A stretch of DNA of 45,425 nucleotides from JBDTMC01 sp039934475. Its GTDB lineage: Bacteria; Acidobacteriota; Terriglobia; Bryobacterales; Bryobacteraceae. Shown here piece by piece: positions 39,586 through 45,425 of the stretch. A program made the position numbers and the translations under genes. The first letter of the stretch is position 1. Each line of letters begins with the position of its first letter. The notes under the pieces were generated by a model. It saw only the letters and a list, made by a program, of their open reading frames with translations. It did no database searches and had not been told where the DNA came from. The stretch spans positions 1 through 45,425 of the forward strand of contig JBDTMC010000005.1 of assembly GCA_039934475.1 (NCBI GenBank), read 5' to 3'.

Positions 39586-41502
39586 ATGTGCGGAATCGCC
39601 GGTTTTATTAGCGCCGTCCCTGTTTCCGGCCGGTCCCTGGTGGAGCGCATGGGCGCCACGCTGCGACACCGCGGCCCCGATGGAAGTGGATTCTACGTCG
39701 ACGACTACGCCGGTTTGGCGCACCGCCGCCTGAGTATCATCGACGTGGCCGCGGGCCAGCAGCCGATGGCCAACGAAGACGGCTCGTTGCTGATCGTCTA
39801 TAACGGCGAGATCTTCAATCACGACGCACTCCGGCAGCCTCTGGAAGCGGCCGGACACACTTACGGGACGCGCTGCGATACCGAGACCATCGTCCACTCC
39901 TACGAGCAGTACGGCCCGTCTTGCGTGGAGCGTTTCCGCGGCATGTTTTCATTCGCCATCTGGGATCGCACCCGGCGCCGTCTGTTCTGCGCCCGTGACC
40001 GTCTGGGCATTAAACCGTTCTACTACTGGACCGACGGACGCCTCTTCGCCTTCGCCTCGGAAATCAAGGCCTTGTTCGAGCACCCTGACATCGGCGCTCG
40101 ACTGGACGAGGAGACGCTGCCCGAGTATCTGTCTTTTGGCTACGTGAGCGGCCAACGGACCATGTTCCGCGGTGTACGCAAACTACTGCCGGGACACACC
40201 ATGGAAATCTCCCTTCGCGACGGCCGCCTGGAGTTCGTCACCCGTCAGTATTGGGATGTTCCGGAACCAGTGGCAGAACAACGCAGTGAGCGGGACTGGA
40301 TCGCCGATTGCCGCCAGCGCCTGGAAGAAACCGTCCGCATGCGCCTTATGAGCGATGTCCCACTAGGCGTGTTTCTCAGCGGCGGTGTGGATTCCAGCGC
40401 CATCGCCGCGCTGATGAAGCCTTTGGTGGAGGGCCGCATCCAGACGTTTTCGGTGGGCTATCGGGAGGCGGCCTACAGCGAATTGGGGTTTGCGCGCCAA
40501 GTGTCGGAGTATCTGGATACGGATCATCATGAAGTGTTGTTGGGCCGTGAGGAGTTCTTTCAGGAACTGCCGAAGCTGATCTGGCACGAAGACGAGCCGA
40601 TCGCCTGGCCGTCCAGCGTCTCGCTCTTCTTTGTGTCGAAGCTGGCTGCCGAGCGCGTGAAAGTGGTGCTTACCGGGGAAGGCAGCGATGAGCTGTTTGC
40701 CGGCTACGCTCGCTACGGGCACTACTTGTGGAATCAGAAAGGGATGGACCGGTACCGGAGTGTGGCGCCGCCGGGACTGCGGCGATCGGTGCGGGAATGG
40801 ATCGGGACCTCGCCTCTGTTATCAGCCTCGATGCGCCGCAAACTGGGACACACGTTTTTCGGACTGGGTGAGAGCCTGGAGTCGCTGTATCTCGATAACT
40901 TTTACTCGGCGTTTTCCAGAGCCGGCCAGCGTGCTCTGTCCCTCACTGTCGAGGCTTCGCCCTACGACAGTTACTACGATTATTGGAACGCCCGGCGGCA
41001 GGCCCCGGCGCTCGAGCGGATGCTCTACGCGGATCAGAAAACGTATCTGGTGGAGCTGCTGATGAAGCAGGACCAGATGAGCATGGCGTGTTCCATTGAA
41101 AGCCGCGTGCCGTTACTCGATCATCCCCTGGTGGAGTTTGCGTCGCGAGTGCCGGCGTCGATGAAGATCCGCAACGGCAGCGGCAAGTATATCTTCAAGC
41201 GCGCTGTGGAGGACTTGCTGCCGCGCGGGATCGTCCACCGCACCAAGATGGGTTTCCCCACTCCAGTTCGGGACTGGCTGCGCGGCGCGCAGGCGCAGCC
41301 CCTGTACGATGCCATGCTCGCCTCAGGCAGTTTCCTGCGCGAGTATCTGGACACAGGCGCAATGGCCACGCTGGTGAAGGATCATCAGGAGGGCCGCCAT
41401 GACTGCACGGACCGCCTGTGGCGCCTGCTGAACCTGCAACTGTGGGGCGATCTCTTCATCACCCGCAAACGGCAGCCGGATTGGGCGGTGGCCGCCCGAT
41501 GA
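39586..41502 (+). CDS. asnB: Asparagine synthetase, glutamine-hydrolysing
   Basis: A 638-residue AsnB. MCGIAGFI places the nucleophilic Cys2, and LRHRGPDGSGFYV, LAHRRLSIIDVAAGQQPM and YNGEIFNHDALR complete the glutaminase domain. The synthetase domain has the PP-loop LSGGVDSSAIAAL near residue 264 and VVLTGEGSDELFAGYARY. Besides making asparagine, AsnB paralogues sit in many exopolysaccharide and exosortase-type clusters and may amidate a sugar acid or peptide. Here it lies between a polymerase and a GT gene; its stop overlaps the next start (ATGA), so it belongs to this operon and is probably not the housekeeping copy. Confidence 0.95.
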   Translation: MCGIAGFISAVPVSGRSLVERMGATLRHRGPDGSGFYVDDYAGLAHRRLSIIDVAAGQQPMANEDGSLLIVYNGEIFNHDALRQPLEAAGHTYGTRCDTETIVHSYEQYGPSCVERFRGMFSFAIWDRTRRRLFCARDRLGIKPFYYWTDGRLFAFASEIKALFEHPDIGARLDEETLPEYLSFGYVSGQRTMFRGVRKLLPGHTMEISLRDGRLEFVTRQYWDVPEPVAEQRSERDWIADCRQRLEETVRMRLMSDVPLGVFLSGGVDSSAIAALMKPLVEGRIQTFSVGYREAAYSELGFARQVSEYLDTDHHEVLLGREEFFQELPKLIWHEDEPIAWPSSVSLFFVSKLAAERVKVVLTGEGSDELFAGYARYGHYLWNQKGMDRYRSVAPPGLRRSVREWIGTSPLLSASMRRKLGHTFFGLGESLESLYLDNFYSAFSRAGQRALSLTVEASPYDSYYDYWNARRQAPALERMLYADQKTYLVELLMKQDQMSMACSIESRVPLLDHPLVEFASRVPASMKIRNGSGKYIFKRAVEDLLPRGIVHRTKMGFPTPVRDWLRGAQAQPLYDAMLASGSFLREYLDTGAMATLVKDHQEGRHDCTDRLWRLLNLQLWGDLFITRKRQPDWAVAAR

Positions 41503-42680
41503 AGATCCTCTGGGTGAAGACCGGATTTCTTCACCCAACCACCCGAGGCGGTGACATCCGGACGCTGGAGATGCTGAAGCATCTGCACGCCCGCCACGAA
41601 GTTCATTACGCGGCGCCTTCCGACGCTTCGCAGCCGGAGGGCTTGGCGCGCTGTCACGAATACTGCTCCACGGTTCATTCGCGGCCCTTTCAACCGGCGC
41701 GAAAGCCGTCTCCCGCGTTCTTTGCAGAGTTACTGCGGGGCGTGGCCGATCCTTTGCCGGTCTCGATCTTTCGCTGGCATTCGGCTCCATTCGCCCGTCT
41801 GCTGGCCGATCTGCTGGCCCGCGAACGCTTTGACAGGGTCATCTGCGACTTCCTGGTCTCCGCGGTGAACCTACCTACTCCGAAGGGTTGCGTGCTCTTC
41901 CAGCACAACGTAGAGACGATGATCTGGCGACGCCTGGCCCAGAACGAGCGGCATCCTCTGAAGCGAGCCTATTTGGGCCGCCAGGCAGCGAAGATGTTTC
42001 GCTATGAGCGCGAGGTGTGCCGTGCCGCCCGCCGTGTCGTGGCAGTATCCGATGTCGATGCGGGGCTGATGCGGGAGATGTATGGGATTGAGCGGGTTGC
42101 TTCGATCCCCACTGGCGTGGATACCGAATTTTTCGCGCGCCCGGCGGGTACAGAGAAGACGGCCGACCTCGTCTTCCTCGGCTCCATGGACTATCTTCCG
42201 AACATTGAGGGCGTACGCTGGTTTGTGCGCGAGATCCTGCCTCTCATTCACGCCCGCAAACCCGATTGCACGCTCGCGGTGGTTGGCCGCAAGCCACCTG
42301 CTGAGATTCTGGCCTTAGGCGAAAAGGACCCTCGCATACGCGTCACCGGCACGGTTCTAGACGTACGTCCGTATCTGTGGGGCGCGCCCGTGTCTGTGGT
42401 TCCGCTGCTTAGCGGAGGCGGCACGCGATTGAAGATCTACGAAGCGATGGCGGCGGGCACGGCGGTAGTAAGTACAAAAGTGGGCGCCGAGGGTTTGATC
42501 GTAAATCCACCTCGCGACATCCGTCTCGCCGACACTCCCGGCCTGTTCGCGCTGGAATGCCTGGAGCTTCTGGGAAACGCCCTCGAACGTCATTCGATCG
42601 CGGAGGCGGCACTACGAATGGTCGAACAGCGGTTCTCCTGGGAACGGGTGAGCCTGGAATTTGAAAAGCTGCTCGACTGA
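41499..42680 (+). CDS. GT4-family glycosyltransferase
   Basis: A 393-residue GT-B enzyme. MKILWVKTGFLHPTTRGGDI is the N-terminal Rossmann start with the glycine loop; FQHNVETMIWRRLA and VVAVSDVDAGLMREMYGIER lie mid-protein. VASIPTGVDTEFF, ADLVFLGSMDYLPNIEGVRW, then LLSGGGTRLKIYEAMAAGTA and VVSTKVGAEGL form the nucleotide-sugar site, with the E-x7-E motif modified. It transfers a sugar to the lipid-linked repeat unit. The ATG at 41499 overlaps the asnB stop. It is convergent with the initiating transferase gene. Confidence 0.93.
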   Translation: MKILWVKTGFLHPTTRGGDIRTLEMLKHLHARHEVHYAAPSDASQPEGLARCHEYCSTVHSRPFQPARKPSPAFFAELLRGVADPLPVSIFRWHSAPFARLLADLLARERFDRVICDFLVSAVNLPTPKGCVLFQHNVETMIWRRLAQNERHPLKRAYLGRQAAKMFRYEREVCRAARRVVAVSDVDAGLMREMYGIERVASIPTGVDTEFFARPAGTEKTADLVFLGSMDYLPNIEGVRWFVREILPLIHARKPDCTLAVVGRKPPAEILALGEKDPRIRVTGTVLDVRPYLWGAPVSVVPLLSGGGTRLKIYEAMAAGTAVVSTKVGAEGLIVNPPRDIRLADTPGLFALECLELLGNALERHSIAEAALRMVEQRFSWERVSLEFEKLLD

Positions 42681-42704
42681 TCCCGGCGGCAGGTGCGGCG
42701 ATGC

Positions 42705-44084
42705 TTACTGCGCGCCCCGATGCAGCAGCATGGTCTTGACAGTGTGGAACATGATGTACAGGTCGAGAGCCAGCGACATGTATTTGATGTAGTAGAGGTC
42801 GTATTCCAGCTTCACTACGGTGTCCTCGAGAGTGTTGCCGTACTTGAAGTTGATTTGCGCCCAGCCTGTGATGCCTGGCAGCACCGTGTGGCGCTGCCGG
42901 TAGAAGGGAATCTGGGTTTCCAGGGTCTTCACGAATTCAGGGCGTTCGGGACGCGGACCGACGATCGCCATCTCGCCTCGTAGAACGTTGACCAGCTGGG
43001 GTAGTTCGTCCAATCGCAGCAAGCGGAGCCAGCGTCCGAGAGGCGTGATGCGGGGGTCGTCCTTGGTCGCCCAGACCGCTCCCGTTTCGGCCTCGGCATC
43101 CACATACATCGAGCGGAACTTGTAGAGAGTGAAGACGCGGTCTCCGAGGCCAACCCGGGACTGGCGGAACAGGACAGGGCCTTTCGAAGTGAGCCGGACG
43201 GCGAGGGCTACCAGCAGCATGACCGGCGCAGCGATGACCAGGGTAAGCAGCGCGATCACCGAGGCCACACTGCTGCGCACCATTTGATTGCGGTGATGGG
43301 GACCGAAACGGCTGAAGATCAGCTGTGAAGGGCGCAGTTCCTGGATGCAGATGCGCGTGAACGCCGTTTCATACAGCGTGGCGCTTTCTTCCACATGGAC
43401 GCCGGAGAAACTGAGATCGAGGAGGTCGTAGACCGGAAGACGGTGCCGGCGCTCCGACATTCCCACAACGATGCGGTCCGGCTTTACTGCCGCAACTACC
43501 TCGCGCAGCTTCGACAGGGGGCCGAGAGATGGGCAGGGAAAGCCATCTTCGATGGAGTCTTCGAAATCGAGGTAGCCTAAGGGGACAAAGCCGAGTTCGG
43601 CGCGTTCTATCAGCCGCTCCACGATTTGGCGGACGATCGGATTCCGGCCGATGAAGAGGATACGCTCTCCGATGCTACAGACCACACGGCTGTAAAGCAT
43701 GCGCCACAGCGGAAGCACGAGCAGGCAGAGCCCGCTGCCGATGATCATGATCCAGCGCGGCAGGCGCCAGCTGGCATTGACATAGGCCAGCGTCCCCTGA
43801 ATCAGAAAGGCCACACCGAGCACCAGGCACACCTGTTGGATCAGCATCGTGCGGTTGCGTACTCGCACGTTTTCGTAGAGGTCAGTGAGGTAGAGGCCAA
43901 AAAGAATACTGAGCGCGACGGCGATGATGCGGATCAGGCCATCTTCGTAGAACAGGAAAAGCTGAAACTCATCCCTGCGATCGACCAGGGTGGCCGCGAG
44001 GAAGCAACCTACGATGAGGATGGTCTCCGATACCAGCAGTCCAATGACGCTGGAAGGGATGAAGACACGGAACAATTGAATCAT
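42705..44084 (-). CDS. Initiating sugar-phosphate transferase (polyprenyl glycosylphosphotransferase, TIGR03013-like)
   Basis: A 459-residue membrane enzyme. About four N-terminal membrane segments (SSVIGLLVSETILIVGCFLA, IIAVALSILFGLYL, VCLVLGVAFLIQGTLAYV) lead to a Rossmann-like middle (ERILFIGRNPIVRQIVERLI). The C-terminal Bac_transf domain follows: GPVLFRQSRVGLGDRVFTLY, KFRSMYVDAEAETGAV, RWLRLLRLDELPQLVNVLRG and MAIVGPRPERPEFVKTLE. It moves a sugar phosphate onto undecaprenyl phosphate, starting the repeat unit. The ATG at 44084 (MIQLFRVFIPSSV) fits the family start better than the GTG at 44117. Confidence 0.95.
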   Translation of the reverse strand: MIQLFRVFIPSSVIGLLVSETILIVGCFLAATLVDRRDEFQLFLFYEDGLIRIIAVALSILFGLYLTDLYENVRVRNRTMLIQQVCLVLGVAFLIQGTLAYVNASWRLPRWIMIIGSGLCLLVLPLWRMLYSRVVCSIGERILFIGRNPIVRQIVERLIERAELGFVPLGYLDFEDSIEDGFPCPSLGPLSKLREVVAAVKPDRIVVGMSERRHRLPVYDLLDLSFSGVHVEESATLYETAFTRICIQELRPSQLIFSRFGPHHRNQMVRSSVASVIALLTLVIAAPVMLLVALAVRLTSKGPVLFRQSRVGLGDRVFTLYKFRSMYVDAEAETGAVWATKDDPRITPLGRWLRLLRLDELPQLVNVLRGEMAIVGPRPERPEFVKTLETQIPFYRQRHTVLPGITGWAQINFKYGNTLEDTVVKLEYDLYYIKYMSLALDLYIMFHTVKTMLLHRGAQ

Positions 44085-44173
44085 CGATATCGGCCGGACC
44101 GGCGACACCCGCCGCACCCGCCAGTGTCCAGCTTACACGAGGGATGTGGGTGCCTCGGCGGGCACAACCCCCT

Positions 44174-44506
44174 TTACCTTCCGAAGAACTCTCCAGAGTC
44201 CGGCCCTACCAAACCATCAGGAAACCGACGCCGCGGCAAGGGCGGCGCCACGAGGCCGAATCGCTCATGCCAGCGTTTCCAAGCCTCTTGTGTGAATACT
44301 CCTGCCGGTGCGTCCTCCAATACCTTCCGGAACTCTTCCAGCGGCACGAAACGCTCGGCTATGGCAAAATCTGCTGACGACCCATACACCATAAGGTGGG
44401 TGAGAAATGTCTTCAAGTCCCCCAGCGTCTGCTCCGGCCGGTCGTACCAGACCACCTTTTTCGCCACCCGCAGCAGTTCCTCGGGATAGGGCGCTGTAAG
44501 GGTCAT
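44174..44506 (-). CDS. Small protein encoded after an AbiEii-like nucleotidyltransferase
   Basis: A 110-residue protein: YPEELLRVAKKVVWYDRPEQ, then TLGDLKTFLTHLMVYGSSAD, FVPLEEFRKVLEDAPAGVFT and WKRWHERFGLVAPPLPRRRF. It resembles small proteins found beside AbiEii-type nucleotidyltransferases, but I cannot name a domain. Its ATG overlaps the predicted stop of the nucleotidyltransferase (ATGA at 44503-44506), supporting co-translation as an antitoxin or accessory factor. The order, with this gene after the toxin, differs from classical abiEi-abiEii. Confidence 0.75.
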   Translation of the reverse strand: MTLTAPYPEELLRVAKKVVWYDRPEQTLGDLKTFLTHLMVYGSSADFAIAERFVPLEEFRKVLEDAPAGVFTQEAWKRWHERFGLVAPPLPRRRFPDGLVGPDSGEFFGR

Positions 44507-45199
44507 CGCTCCAACCCCTCAGGCTTTAGACCCCGGCTGGAACGCAGGACAGGCAGTTTCTCAAGATTGACCGCTTGAGCCCAGCGCGTCAGGTCGCGTT
44601 GCATCCCAGCCGGCACCCGGTCCAGCGTCCCGTCCCATAAAACTGCAACGCCCGGATGCTAATCTCCGGCTCAAATTTCCGGTCGATGGCCTTCGCCGCT
44701 GCCAGCCCAGTTCCCACATTCACCCCATGCGAAGCCAGCGTATGGATGTCGATGTAGTCCTTCCAACTCCCACGGGCTTGGATCACCCGCATCTTCATCC
44801 CAGCCAAGTCCACCAGCGACGCTACATGCACCAGGGAACCGCCCGCCCGCCGCGGATCTTCGATTCGACTGAGTGTATCCAGTCCCCCGAAAAATGCCAG
44901 TTTGACAGGACCACCACTGTCGACGAACGCCTCCAGAGTGTCCCGTTTTCGCTGCACCCAAGCATTTGGATCGGCCGGATCCAGCCCCCGAAAAAAGGGG
45001 AGCCGGGACGCCAGGCGATCTGGGTCGAAGCTGTCGGAGGAGAAGAAGTCGAAGTCCTCGGAGATGCGGTGGCCGAGCTGCAACGCAAGGGCCGTTCCCC
45101 ATACAACACAAAATCAGACGGCACGGCATCAAGCTCCGGCCATATCCGACGCTGTGATTCGGGCAGGATGTCCAGACGGGGCTCGAACGTTGCCGGCAT
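44503..45199 (-). pseudogene. AbiEii/AbiGii-type nucleotidyltransferase, split by two apparent one-base deletions
   Basis: Three frames spell one protein. From ATG 45199: MPATFEPRLDILPESQRRIW then ELDAVPSDFVLYG. After a missing G in the GGGG run at 45097-45100 the sequence continues ALQLGHRISEDFDFFSSDSF, carrying the G-H-R-x-S-x-D-x-D core. It goes on through LVHVASLVDLAGMKMRVIQA and RGSWKDYIDIHTLASHGVNV. After another missing G at 44634-44636 it continues DGTLDRVPAGMQRDLTRWAQ to a stop that overlaps the next gene by ATGA. Repairing both sites yields about 230 residues, normal for this family, which act as GTP- or CTP-using toxins. Real decay or homopolymer error is undecided. Confidence 0.85.
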
Positions 45200-45327
45200 C
45201 AAGCTTTGCCGCCGGAAGCGGCCTGCTCCTCCCTGGCGCCGGCTTCGGCATCGCTGGCAGACTTTTCATCCTTCATCGCCTTTGAGCTCCTCAAGAAGCG
45301 GCCCGCCGCGTTGGTCCATAATCCCAT
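45199..45327 (-). CDS. Possible small leader protein upstream of the AbiEii-like gene
   Basis: A 42-codon frame (MGLWTNAAGRFLRSSKAMKD start, then a Glu/Ala/Ser/Gly-rich end) whose TGA overlaps the nucleotidyltransferase ATG as TGATG, a sign of translational coupling. A shorter version starting at the internal ATG 45273 has GAGGAG upstream and gives 25 residues. The composition is low-complexity and no family is recognised. It could be the antitoxin or a coupling peptide. Confidence 0.35.
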   Translation of the reverse strand: MGLWTNAAGRFLRSSKAMKDEKSASDAEAGAREEQAASGGKA

Positions 45328-45392
45328 ATATGGTTAATTATCGGGCAGCACAGAAAAACAATATAGCTACTAGATGATCGTTCTGTTGATAG

Positions 45393-45425
45393 TTAGCCAA
45401 TAGGATTCTCGTCGATCTTGTACTT
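45393..45425 (-). CDS. Possible 3' end of a gene entering from the right edge
   Basis: The minus strand reads KYKIDENPIG and TAA at the edge. Eleven codons are too few to judge. The 65 nt between it and the small leader frame are AT-rich and hold nothing else recognisable. Confidence 0.2.
   Translation of the reverse strand, partial: KYKIDENPIG

Overview
The window looks like chromosomal DNA of a GC-rich soil bacterium of the Acidobacteriota, most likely the Solibacter/Bryobacter group. This is inferred from the gene mix: a very large TonB receptor with an N-terminal carboxypeptidase-regulatory-like domain, an ASPIC/UnbV FG-GAP protein, long TPR proteins, a GMC oxidoreductase with a gluconate-dehydrogenase subunit 3 partner, and many toxin-antitoxin (TA) modules. 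No rRNA, tRNA, CRISPR array or intact transposase gene was seen.

Layout. 1-3.2 kb is an accessory patch: a cut-off gene, a VOC protein, a vapBC-like pair and a nucleotidyltransferase module, with a second copy of the vapC tail just before fliW. 3.2-12.3 kb is a flagellar locus: fliW, csrA, two tandem 659-aa flagellins, a TPR/O-GlcNAc-transferase/methyltransferase fusion, and an FkbM methyltransferase broken by one base. Both flagellin leaders carry a GC-rich hairpin presenting A-N-GGA just before the ribosome binding site, as expected for a FliW-CsrA-flagellin homeostatic circuit. 12.3-24.1 kb holds envelope genes: two TPR proteins, a CRTAC1-like protein and a 1146-aa TonB-dependent receptor on the minus strand, then a Uma2 gene and an 841-aa TPR protein.

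24.1-27.4 kb is a defence/TA island: RES-Xre, Phd-PIN, a decayed PIN gene, a chemoreceptor scrap and an RHH-like/PIN pair. The last 312 nt of the 841-aa TPR gene occur again at 25808-26119 on the far side of the first two modules, at about 97% identity counted by eye. A similar but shorter arrangement surrounds the nucleotidyltransferase module at the left end. 27.4-32.1 kb holds an alpha-L-fucosidase, a methyltransferase and the two-gene GMC dehydrogenase.

32.2-44.1 kb is surface-glycan biosynthesis: an ACP, an SDR and a KAS III that could make a short hydroxyacyl group, a hexapeptide-repeat acyltransferase that could transfer it, then a GT2, a heparinase-like protein, an O-antigen-ligase/polymerase-like membrane protein, an asparagine synthetase, a GT4 and an initiating sugar-phosphate transferase. 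44.2-45.4 kb is an AbiEii-like nucleotidyltransferase operon whose toxin gene carries two apparent one-base deletions.

Several otherwise intact genes are broken by single-base indels, two of them in G runs, so real decay and assembly error must be separated before calling them pseudogenes.
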